Shown here piece by piece: positions 1-9,600 of a stretch of DNA of 64,000 nucleotides. Location: contig NC_060246.1 of the NCBI RefSeq assembly GCF_921293095.1, forward strand, positions 86,115,030 through 86,179,029, written 5' to 3'. Within the stretch, counting starts at the first letter, position 1, and every line of letters begins with the position of its first letter. The DNA comes from Ischnura elegans. Taxonomy: Eukaryota > Arthropoda > Insecta > Odonata > Coenagrionidae. The notes beneath the pieces are model-generated. The model had not been told where the DNA came from, ran no database searches, and saw only the letters and a list, made by a program, of their open reading frames with translations. A program made the translations under genes and the position numbers.

Positions 1-1319
1 AGCCATCTTTATTGGATGAGCAGGAAAATTAATTCCCATATGGCAATGATTATCTATTCCTTGGGACTTTTGGTTGACATGCTTTTGATTTTAATATAAG
101 GTGAACTCTGAGGTATTCTCAATTAAATGTAGTGGAATGAAGTTGGGGAATCATTTTCTTTCTTTAATTCATGTGCTTACCATGTTGCTGATGGAGGATT
201 AACTTATTTTATCATCGATAAAAATTGTAGGTGGGGTGTTGAAAGTGAATGAAATGAAGATTTGTTTAAATATTATATATTCCTCACTAAACTTAAATAT
301 GTAGCAGATATTTACACATTAAGCAATGGACCCGGTCAGAAAAGTGGTGGTGAGGGGAAATTAAAATAACCATCTTACAGTATAAGAAAACAATAATTGT
401 AAGCCCTTCAGGGAATTTTAAAAAGTAGGAGCCTGATGCCAAGTGCCAATTCTCCTTGATGTGTGTATGAATATTGTCAAAAGTAGTGACTTCGGACAAT
501 ATTCATACAAACTCGGTTACACATCAAAGTGCCATCCTGGAAGTGTTGGCTTTGGTAAATCATTTTTCTCTGGAGTAACAATTCTGTCAGCGAAGAGGTT
601 AATTGAAGCACTAATTGGATTGTATAGGCAACGTCTGTAAATCTCATTTGAATGTACCTGAATTTAATACCCTCGTAAATATTAGCTTAGGACTGCTAAA
701 ACAAAGCAGGAGAATGACCAGTCAGGGAAAGTGAGCCATACTTTCATATGATACGAAGGAACAGAACGAAATTAGTAGGTCCTATAATTATCAGAACATT
801 TACAACCTCCACCAACTTTACTTCCCATCCTTTCACATAATTTGTGGCAGAAGCATATTAATTAATATTGAGCGAAGGACTGTGCATGCAAACAAATTTT
901 TTTGGAAGTTTTGCTCCATCATCAGCCCAGTGTATATAAGAAAATTTTTTTCATTGTGTTATTATTTTGTTAAACATATAATAGATAACCACACCAATGT
1001 CACCTTATCTTGGTAGTAGACTAAGCATTGCATTTTGTAAATCTAGTGTGTGCAGATTAGATAGTGCAAGTGTTGAATTTGGTCTGAGCGTATTAGTAGG
1101 AAGCAAAAATTAATTTTGAGCAGATATATTCTATATGCATTGAGAAATATTACCAATACTTTGTATACCTGCTCATAAAGTTCATTATATTTTTTATTTT
1201 TATCTCTGCAATTGTCAACAGTTACTGTCTTCACATACAATTAGGTAAACAGTGAAACTTAAGTCAACTTAATTAAATTTTTCTGTCCTGTGATTCATAT
1301 TTGATATCCACTTATTTAC
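1..1319. other. AT-rich sequence, no gene recognised
   Basis: Both strands hold only short open frames without a recognisable domain or plausible splice structure. The base composition is that of intergenic or intronic DNA. I see no SINE or terminal inverted repeat here. Confidence 0.5.
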
Positions 1320-1323
1320 TTAA

Positions 1324-2176
1324 CCTTTTCCCTACTATACACGTATATATACGTGCGGACATTTCCTGACCCGGAAGACGACGGGCATATATTTACGTGT
1401 GAGAATTTCCTGGCCAGGACAACGAAAGCTGTATATATACGTTTTCTAGCTCTCCCCCTTTTAGGGCGGTCGCGGGTTTACGTCGTCTTTGTCTCGGGAC
1501 CCAACCCTACAGGGTTCAGGATTTACCCTCGGGGTTTAGGATTTACCCTCGGAATCCGGGAGCAGGTACCCGGACCCCTCGCCTTTTATTACCCCTCTTA
1601 GCGGTAAGGGACAGCGGTCGTACAATTGTTTATCCAGTCAGTTTTCGAAATAAATATTAGTTCACTTCTCATGAAAAATGAACTAAGAATTGAATTATTT
1701 GTCTTTTGAGGAGCGTTTACAATTTTTAAGCGAAATTCTACAATAAATATTAACTTATATCTCGAGTTATGTATAAACATCAACATGGAAATCGTTGCTG
1801 CATTAAATGCGTTAATATTGACCTTAGAACTTCCTTTAAAATTTGACAATGCTCAGAAAAAAAATGAGGAATTCAATTCAAAGTCTGCAAGTTACGTGTA
1901 AGCAACAATTAAGCATTTGCTAAATATGTATAAGCAATACATAAGTTGACCGCGAACCAATGCCGCAGGTATGGTCATAAACCCGGAAAGGAGGGAGCAC
2001 AACTACTCTCGAAGTCCGAGATAATGTGGAGTCCCAGCGGGAAGGGGTCGAAAAAGGTTCAGCGAGACCCTTCTTAACGAATGTCCTCCAAAAATGCTCC
2101 GTATCACTAGAAAGAAGTCTCTTGGGGCTCAGTACAGCAGTCATGCTAAGACGAAAACTCCGCCATCTCGAAAGGG
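1324..2176. mobile_element. piggyBac-like non-autonomous element
   Basis: An 853-bp segment is bounded on both sides by TTAA (1320-1323 and 2177-2180), the target site duplicated by piggyBac transposases. The ends begin CCTTTTCCC and finish CGAAAGGG, resembling the CCCTTT-type ends of that superfamily, although the terminal inverted repeat is short. The inside is GC-richer than the flanks, carries short tandem repeats near the left end and has no transposase frame. Class is inferred from the ends and TTAA only. Confidence 0.55.
1340..1450. repeat. 44-bp tandem repeat inside the piggyBac-like element
   Basis: The core TATATACG recurs with a 44-bp period (ACG at 1351, 1395 and 1439). Each unit also carries an ATTTCCTG block followed by GGA and ACGA. 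The first unit contains the perfect 16-bp palindrome CACGTATATATACGTG (1340-1355). A second short tandem duplication (GGATTTACCCTCGG twice) follows near 1520-1555. Subterminal repeats of this sort are common in DNA transposons. Confidence 0.65.
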
Positions 2177-2443
2177 TTAAACATAATGGTAGCTTCAGGT
2201 CATCATGTATTTATGCAATATTAATTTTAAGCATTGGCATATGTAAAGCAATCAGAATGTGTTACTTAATAGTGAATAGATAATAAGTTTTCAGGGAATT
2301 GGAGAATGGTATTCTTTTTCATTCACAGTTGAGTAATTCAATCCCTTTTTAAGTGAGTGAGGGCTGCAATTGCTCCTCAGTAGTGACCAATGAGTAAGCA
2401 CACTACCGTTAAAAGTTGAGTTCTTTTCATAATAAAAGTCTCC

Positions 2444-2840
2444 TCATGAGTCCTGGACAAGCCCCGCAAATATGGAGTTAAATCTGTCATAGGCCCAGGT
2501 TTCGTGCCTGCTTGAGTGCTGGGTAAGGCTCCACATTCTGATTACATCCAACCCTGTTGAAGATGCAACTGGCACAAACCGTTCAGGGCAATTTGGGGTT
2601 AGAATGGCACCAGCCATAGCAAGTTCATCTGCTAATTCATACCGAGTAATGTCAAAATGTTATGGCACCCAGTTGTTTTAATTTTGCGTGGGCTAACGTG
2701 AATGATAAGAGTGCCTTCTGATAACTGATGTGATAAGTAATCCACCAATTGAAGATGCCCTAACTGGCTCATTGGCTGAAACGACCTTGTGAGAGTCACC
2801 TCAGGAATCAAGGCTTGTGCATAGTCACACGTATGCCCAT
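2444..2840 (-). pseudogene. degraded non-LTR retrotransposon, RNase H-like end
   Basis: On the minus strand a frame reads W-V-P, then an in-frame TAA, then HFDITRYELADELAMAG (about 2671-2610). This resembles the C-terminal RNase H signature of LINE polyproteins, where WVPSH is followed by a G-N-E-x-A-D-x-L-A block. The frame then runs through about 55 further residues to a TGA at 2444-2446. Stops and frame changes upstream show that the copy is dead. The family (Jockey, I or similar) cannot be told, and the 2840 boundary is approximate. Confidence 0.45.
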
Positions 2841-3093
2841 GATTGCAGATGGGTGTTTGCGCAGTTATTTGGAGGTTGCCTGCTGCACTACCCTCATACC
2901 TTCTAAACTACACAGCGTTGAAACTTAAGCTGTTATTTTGCTTGCTCTAACAGAAACAAAATGGATGCAAAAGATTATTATGCAATACTTACTCTGAAAT
3001 CATTTGTTAAGCTCCCAGATTAACTTGCAACTTTGCCGCTGATGGTATAGGATCAACTTAATGCTTGATGGCGATATTTGGTGGAACTTGGTG

Positions 3094-3300
3094 ACAGGAA
3101 ACAATAAAAGACACACTGTTTTATGTTCCACAGAAGTTTATTTGACCGACCCAGGTTTCGAATATACACTATGTCATTTTCAAAGGTGAATATACATACA
3201 CAAATTTGCTAGCTTATTCATACCAGGGAGAGGGGGTTAAGGCAGTGAGGAGGCGGTGATGGTGGGAGGGGGAAGAGCTAACGAGGAAATGGATTTCTTA
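3094..3300 (-). repeat. inverted terminal repeat, left arm
   Basis: This arm includes GTTCCACAGAAG and GACCGACCCAGG and runs into the block ending near GAGGAAATGGATTTC. It is the reverse complement, with scattered mismatches, of 3975-4173. It lies on the 3' side of the endonuclease relic. Confidence 0.75.
3148..3183 (-). ncRNA. hammerhead-ribozyme-like motif, left pLTR
   Basis: On the minus strand the order is TTGAAAA, a short A/T-rich hairpin, then CGAAAC, CTG and GGGTC. It recalls the hammerhead order CUGANGA, stem II, GAAA, very short stem III and cleavage triplet GUC. Minimal hammerheads are known in the terminal repeats of Penelope-like elements. The CUGANGA box has two mismatches and stem II is weak, so an active ribozyme is doubtful. 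Confidence 0.3.
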
Positions 3301-3723
3301 AGGTCAGTGGGGAGCGGTCTAACAAATGCTTTGCAAAGTTAGAGGTTGAATCACCTCTTACCCAACATTTTGTGTGTTCATTTGCCCTAATTTTTATGCC
3401 ACGTCCAGTCTGACCAATATATGTATGCAGAATTACAATTAGGAATATTACAATACAATTTATATACACCGCTTTGGTCCTTGTCAATAAATTTAGGCTT
3501 TGAATTAAATAAAAAATTGCCAACCATTGTCATATTATAAAACGTTAGTCTTACTTTATCTATACGAAACATTCCAGTCACCAGATAAGATAGGGGGCCA
3601 AGGAATGGTATTTTCCGTCAAGAGGTTGCAGATCTGTCACTGTTAGGAGATGTAAAGGGCAAGGTTGTGATGGTCTCCATTGCCTCCTTTTTAAGAATCC
3701 TATCAAGGACTTTGTCAATCATA
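3278..3723 (-). pseudogene. Penelope-like GIY-YIG endonuclease fragment, frameshifted
   Basis: Two minus frames overlap. The upstream one contains DQSGVYKLYCNIPNCNSAYI (about 3480-3420). The downstream one continues with YIGQTGRGIKIRANEHTK and then a GDSTSNFAKHLL block. Together they give the order G-V-Y, Y-I-G-Q-T-G-R, R-x-x-E-H and N-F-A-K-H-L seen in the endonuclease of Penelope-like elements. A frameshift near 3420 separates the two halves, and a stop (TGA near 3625) interrupts the region further upstream. In active elements this domain nicks target DNA for primed reverse transcription. This copy cannot encode a working enzyme. Confidence 0.75.
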
Positions 3724-3974
3724 ACAGATTTATACCCAATTTGAACTGCAATTAATTTTATGGGACTGCAACCATAGCAGCGATTTCAATGTTAAGGTTC
3801 TCCACAATCGCGGTGAAGGAAAAAACGTTGGACTTTCTTGAGCATTTAGAAATTTTAAAAGCATGTCGCAATAAAAATGCACGTGTGGTAAACGACCTTT
3901 TGTACCCCTTCCACTCCTCTCCTTTATTATCAGTTCTCCTGGACTCAGCACATAAACCCACTGTCCTTGAGGAA

Positions 3975-4173
3975 TCCATTTCCTCGTTAGCTCTTCCCCC
4001 TCTCACCATCACTGCCTCCTCACTGCCTTAACCCCCCTCCCTGGTATAAATAAGCTCGCAAATTTGTGTATATTCACCTTTGAAAATGACATAGTGTATA
4101 TTCGAAACCTGGGTCGGTCAAGTGAACCTCTGTGGAACATACAACAGTGTATCTTTCATTATGTTTCCTGGTG
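3975..4173 (+). repeat. inverted terminal repeat, right arm
   Basis: This is the inverted copy of 3094-3300, from GAATCCATTTCCTCGTTAGC to the TTTCCTGGTGG end. It sits on the 5' side of the relic, where the reverse transcriptase should lie, so the element has lost most of its coding part. Confidence 0.75.
4079..4115 (+). ncRNA. hammerhead-ribozyme-like motif, right pLTR
   Basis: This is the inverted copy of the motif at 3148-3183, on the plus strand: TTGAAAA, stem II candidate, CGAAACCTGGGTC. Stem III would be the three pairs ACC/GGT closed over TG, placing the cleavage site after GTC at 4115. The same core mismatches apply. Confidence 0.3.
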
Positions 4174-6060
4174 GTATAGGAACTCAACCTGCTTGGATAG
4201 TCATTTTTCTCATGAATTGTCATAATTATTTGTGTAAACATAATTTTACTCAGATTCGGTCTTACATTTAAAAGATGATTCAGCCAAAATTGGGTTGATA
4301 TCTGTTAATGAGGTGAAGGGTAGTGTTAGCTTTAATTAGGGAGAAGCCAATTGTCACCTTTCCCAATATTTTTAGAAACTTCCTGCTGCTTGACAATGCA
4401 TTCAAAAATGTGGGATCAAGTTACAAGAAGTAATTGGCAATGCTAAATATCAGGAGAACACTTCAGTGCTTAGCTGTTTCCTAAGAAGTGATATTATGTA
4501 GATTATTTTTTATTAGACTTTGATGCCGTACAATTGAAGTACAGAATGTGGTGACTAGTATAGTTTGAAATTGAATTTAATGGCTGATAGATCAATTTTT
4601 TCTATAAAACTTACTTTCAGTGGTTGAAAGACTCCAATTGTTTCCAGAGGCTCGTTGCAAGCTTCAGAATTTCTGCAATTTGAAACAGATAGGCTTGGCA
4701 AAGAAGTATTAGTGGTAAAGTTGAAATAATTAATGCTGTTAAGTAGCTGCTGCATGCATTGAAGATATTTACAAATCAAGCATTCAGTTATGTGCAGAGT
4801 TTTGTTTTTTTTTCAACTGATCAACCTTAGAAAGCAAAAAGATTTTAGTTGATGCATTTTGAACAGTATTTCATGCTGTATATGCTCTGTTGTCAGTGCA
4901 CCTCCACCATGATACATAAAATCTTAATTTCAACAGAAAATATGAACAAATTTTCACTTACATAGCATAACAATCTCTTTGGTTGGAGCTTAGTCTTATA
5001 TGCATGTACTAAGAATCTGTTAATGGTGGTGGCTGATGAAATGCTTTAGCGTTATGATAGGAGACGGTCCCGATAAAGCAGAAAGACTTTAGTTTGTATT
5101 TGAATTATAAATAGTTTTAGCACAGATGGTCAGCCAATTGAAACGAAGTTTGCTAGTAAAATATTTTAGCAGCTGACAAATAAATTCAGGCAGTGAAGCT
5201 CAAGATGCACAGTGAGGAAAAATTGCTCTATGCATAATAAATAACAAATGGCTTGTATTCAAACTCCATTTAAGATCTTGGGTGCCCCTCTGTCTAACCA
5301 TATGTTGATAGCTTTGAAAGCAAAAGTGACAGAATATTACAAATCTAAATTAAAAGTTGAAAATTTTCATTTTATCATTGTGAGAAATTCGCTCAAGTCA
5401 GATTTGTTTTTTTATTAATTTCCTAGAGGGAAGTAGAGTATACTCTGAAGAGCACACTTTTCTGGAGGGATTAGAAATTGTGTTGACCTAAAAATATAGG
5501 AATTGTCCCAATTTATATTACCTTCATTGAAAGCAAAAACAGGTCATAAGATAGCAGATCATAAGAAGAAACAATCGAAACCTTCACCAATGTACTAAGA
5601 GAAGAGTTCTATGCAAACCTTTTTAGTTGATTTTCGTTTCTTACATCACACACTTTATGCAACTATCGACATCATTACCTTAGGTAATATTGTAGAGTAT
5701 GTCTTTAAGAAAATAGATGACAATTTTCTCCTGCTTTTAAATTGCATTAGTCTTGACCAAAGCGTTGAATGGGTGAATCATGTAATTGTTAGGCTCTTTT
5801 TGCTACCTCAGAAATGATTTTTACTGGTTACATCAAACACCTAAGAAAAGCAGGAAAATAGTGGGATGTGGGTGCTCTAGAGATTACAGCTGCCTAATTT
5901 TTCTTACTTGCCACAGCTACGCACAATGCATTAGCTGAGGACACCATTCGCTCAGGTCCACCCATCCTGTCTATTTTTTAATATACCTAGTTAGGTACAT
6001 TATATTTTACCTGAAATTTGTCAATGATGATTATAAATGGCAAACTTAAACGAAAGGTGG
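4174..6060. other. AT-rich intergenic sequence
   Basis: No open frame with a recognisable domain is present. The only structure I can support is a copy of a dispersed repeat at 5611-5768. The rest is unassigned DNA between the Penelope relic and the 3' end of the transporter gene. Confidence 0.5.
5611..5768 (+). repeat. dispersed repeat, copy 1
   Basis: The segment starts ATGCAAACCTTTTTAGTTG and is clearly homologous, in the same orientation, to 13731-13876. Shared blocks include TTTTCGTTTCTT, GTAGAGTATGTCTTTAAG and GTCTTGA-CAAAG. Copy 1 has an extra block near 5680. I do not recognise the family. Confidence 0.7.
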
Positions 6061-6066
6061 AGCTGA

Positions 6067-6072
6067 TTTATT
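6067..6072 (-). promoter_or_regulatory. candidate polyadenylation signal of the transporter gene
   Basis: AATAAA on the minus strand lies about 350 bp past the transporter stop codon. It is a plausible 3' end signal, but such hexamers are frequent by chance in AT-rich DNA. Confidence 0.35.
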
Positions 6073-6179
6073 GAAATGGCATGGCTTTCTAATGTGCGAA
6101 AATTGAAAACAAAATATGTATCAGAGTAGGCAACCCACGCGCCACCAAAGCTCTCTTGGAAGCAAATTTAATTCCTGCT

Positions 6180-6320
6180 GTCTATAAGTTAATCTCATGT
6201 TTTGTAAACGAGAGAAAGTCTGTAATCTGTAAGAACTATTTGCGAATGTGTGCGGTTCGAATCCCGGTCAAGGCGAATGATTTTTCCTTTGCGGATTTTT
6301 CACACAATTTGTGCATTGCG
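6180..6320 (+). mobile_element. tRNA-derived SINE fragment
   Basis: A near-perfect pol III B box, GGTTCGAATCCC, lies at 6254-6265 and is followed by CGGTCAAGGCGAATGATTTT. The same arrangement appears on the minus strand near 16600-16645, so this is a dispersed family. It lies in the presumed 3' UTR of the transporter in opposite orientation. The outer limits are approximate. Confidence 0.5.
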
Positions 6321-6418
6321 GGTGACTCCGTAAAAGTTATCACCGTGGCTAGTCCTGGTATACTTAAACTTGTGAATGTGTGTTTCTCATTTGAATCTTA
6401 CCCATTGGTGCATATACA

Positions 6419-6604
6419 TTACCGAAATATGACTCCCGCGTATTTTGATTTGCTATTTTTCCGTGCGATTGAGCAATTTTCAATATCCTCTGCAGTTTCT
6501 GGCAATGGTTGGTGCGCAGTTTCAGGTAGCAGGAATGCAAGCCCTCCTCCAAGTAATCCAAGTAAACCCAGAATCAGGAATGGGAGGTAGAATTGCACAT
6601 CAGC
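6419..6604 (-). CDS. transporter last coding exon (residues 523-583)
   Basis: After the tract CCATTTTTTCC and acceptor CACAATAG it encodes ADVQFYLPFLILGLLGLLGG (TM12), then FLLPETAHQPLPETAEDIE, a C-terminal signature of the family, and about 20 tail residues. The TAA stop is at 6421-6419. Confidence 0.88.
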   Translation of the reverse strand, partial: ADVQFYLPFLILGLLGLLGGGLAFLLPETAHQPLPETAEDIENCSIARKNSKSKYAGVIFR

Positions 6605-9600
6605 CTATTGTGTTGGAAAAAATGGGAAAAATTTTCAATCTGTAAAAATCAATGTAATTATACCGTGGAAAGATATCAGTTCACATTGGATACCAAAATT
6701 TTTTCTGCAGTACTTTTCATGTTTGTTTTACTATATTAGGGAGCGGAGGGGTTATTTACCAAGTAGACGATTAGCGGAGAGGCTAGAGATGCCATGTGTC
6801 CAGCAACATGCACAAAACTAGTTCCTTGTCCTCTTAACCTTGTTGGAAGAAGTTCTACGAAGAATTGCAGGCATGAATTGAGAGCTGCAACTACACACAG
6901 TCGACCTACCACAGCTATTGCAGTTATCCATGCTGTAGATGCTAATTGGGTAGAAAATAATGGATATATTTTACCAAATGCTGTATGGATTAAGTATAAT
7001 TATTGGATATTATGCAATGAAATAATGTCGCTATTCATTTTTTCACATGGATAAAAGAAGATTAGTAAAACCATATTCGGCAAGAACAGCCCAAGGGTCT
7101 ATCTACGGATATGGATACCAATCTAATTTGTTCATAAAACGTATGCATTTTGTTCCATTGCATTTATAACCCACTTTAAATATTTTCATTTCAGAAAATA
7201 CAATCAGTTTTCAGCCTATTTTCATCAACAGTTCCTCTGTAAAAACTTTAGCCATTAATTTTCCCTTAAAATGAAAATAAGGGGTGATAGGCTATTGGGA
7301 TTCTGTCTATGATGGAACGTGGACAGGCTGACGTAACAGCAGAAAAATTTGGAGGTCAGCCTTGCTAATTCTGACTGGGAAAAAAATCAGTACAAGGAAT
7401 CTTATTTACTGTCAAAGATTTCTAGGAATATGCAATTAAAATTATATTGTGTTACATTACATTGTATTATATTGCATCGCAATCTAATTATGTATTACAT
7501 ACTAATATTTTATGTATGAATTGATGCTATTTAATATTTAGGGATAGTAGAATTTGGCTCACATTTTGGTATGGCCACTATGATTAAATATGATATTCCT
7601 GAAAGAGCCAGGGGTATTCCAAACGAAGGCCGTCGTCCAAAGCGATTCAATGTGTAGGCAGGTAACATGCATGCTGGGGCTTCCACTACTCCAGTGACAC
7701 TGAATGTTAAGAATAAGTTGGTTCCAAGATTTTCAACATTTCGGACATGCCCATCGTAAACAACCGTTAGCAGAACCCTGAAAGAAAAAGTACAGTTCAT
7801 AACAGATTATTGATGCCACTCCTGTTGTCACAGAGATAAATATGTACATATATAGATTTTTAGCAGCTTCTGATGTATTGTCATGAATTACTAACTCAGT
7901 TGTAATTACTTGAAGTGAGTGAAGTGGTTGTGTTGACCATTTGGTATTTATTTATGTGCTTTTTTTGGTTTAATTTATCTTTTAAAGTGAAGTCAGCAAA
8001 TTATTTTATTTTTAAACTTTCATTCAAATTGACATTCCTGAAATTGAATGATTTTGAGAGTGCTTTAGGCCAGTTTCATAATTTTTTTTATCAGGATTGC
8101 ATTATAACCATAAACATTATAGAATCAGTTACACTCTAAATTTTACTGTCAAAATTCCTTGTGTGATAGCAATGGGTAACCTCAATCATCTCCAGTAATT
8201 TTTAGGCTATAAACAGCTCTCATGGAATCTACTGATTGAAATTCGTAGAAAAACTAGACTCATATCAATGACTTTTTTGAAATAGTATTAATAATCTTAT
8301 CAAATTACAGGGTTCATACCTGCGAGGGGCAGTGGCACAGTGAGGGTGAGTTTTGGAGGATAAAACCCCCCCAGAGCTCAGAGAAATTTTTAAATTCAAT
8401 CCATTTTACTTGATTGGATTGATATTACTGATAGAATAGTGTAAGGATTAATAAAATATCCCTTAGAAAGCCGTAAAACTCACAATTTTTAATCATTTAT
8501 CTTAAAATTCCACAATTTATTAATCTCGCACCTACCACTTATCCTGGTGGGTATTCCATACCCCCACACACCCCGGTATTAGTTGCACCTAAACCCCCCC
8601 AACCTTAATTCCTAGCTGCACTCCCGGTGAGGGTAATTAGATTGTGGCCAGGGAAAAACTTCAGAGGCACAAAGGTGGTATCACTAGTTGAATGCACGGA
8701 GCATTGCTGAATTCAAGAGGCAAGATGGGATATGTGATGGCCCGTGTGTTTTTTGTGTTCAGAAAAAGAGATAATAAGGTGAATATGAGGTTATAAGTGC
8801 AAAATTTGTCAGACCTGATGTGTCTGAAAATTAATTTGCGCTAAAAATTTGGCTGAAACTAAGAAGGCTATAGAAAGGAGCTCATAATAATGAGCAGATG
8901 ATGAGGAGATGCCTGCAATATGTAATGGCGAGCTAATGATAAGTTAAGTTGTTTTTGTGATCATTAATGTGATATTTAGTAATCTCAGATTTTTCAACAA
9001 GGACGGCTTTGATTTTTCATTTTTTTTTTAAATATCAACTGGAATATGACTACATTCCTAGGATTAATATATTTTATGCTGCAGTGTACCTTGCTGCATT
9101 TTTCTATGAAGTAAGAAATTGAAATTGAAAGTGGAAAGTTGGAATGAACCCTGAATTGAAAGATTTCACGGCAAATATGTTGTGATTTCTGTGTCCAACT
9201 CCCAGTGCTACTGTGCAGTCAGGGCCGGATTTACCACAAGGCAAAATAGGCACGTGCCTAGGGGCACCTTCTGTTACCTCATGCAAGTGGCTATGCTTTA
9301 TCATAAAAATTGGGGAGGGGGTGGGGGTCAAGTGAGGAGGGGCACTCAATCGAGGGGTGCCTATAGTGTAACTTTGGGTAAATCCAGCCCTGTGTGTAGT
9401 TCAGCATTGGTGACAACAGTTCCTCAAACATAGAAAGTGTCTTGAGGTCAAAGTGAGTTCTTTGACTATGCCTCCTGAATTATGTGAGAAATTTCTGTCA
9501 CTAACATTGGCCTACTCCATAGCTCTGGAAAATGCCAACATATACGTGTTATGTTAGTTAATTTTAGGTTGATTGATATCAGCGAGCAGAAATGATCATT

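Larger units (their letters stand above)
3094..4173 (-). mobile_element. Penelope-like retroelement relic with inverted terminal repeats
   Basis: A core coding for a GIY-YIG type endonuclease on the minus strand lies between two copies of a roughly 200-bp sequence in opposite orientation (about 3094-3300 and 3975-4173). A 3' GIY-YIG endonuclease and inverted or partial terminal repeats (pLTRs) are hallmarks of Penelope-like elements. The reverse transcriptase is almost entirely missing, so this is a 5'-truncated, frameshifted copy. Confidence 0.7.

Noticed and set aside
6156-6590. 144-codon plus-strand open frame
   Set aside because: It is antisense to the last transporter exon and its 3' flank, includes a SINE, and has no domain.
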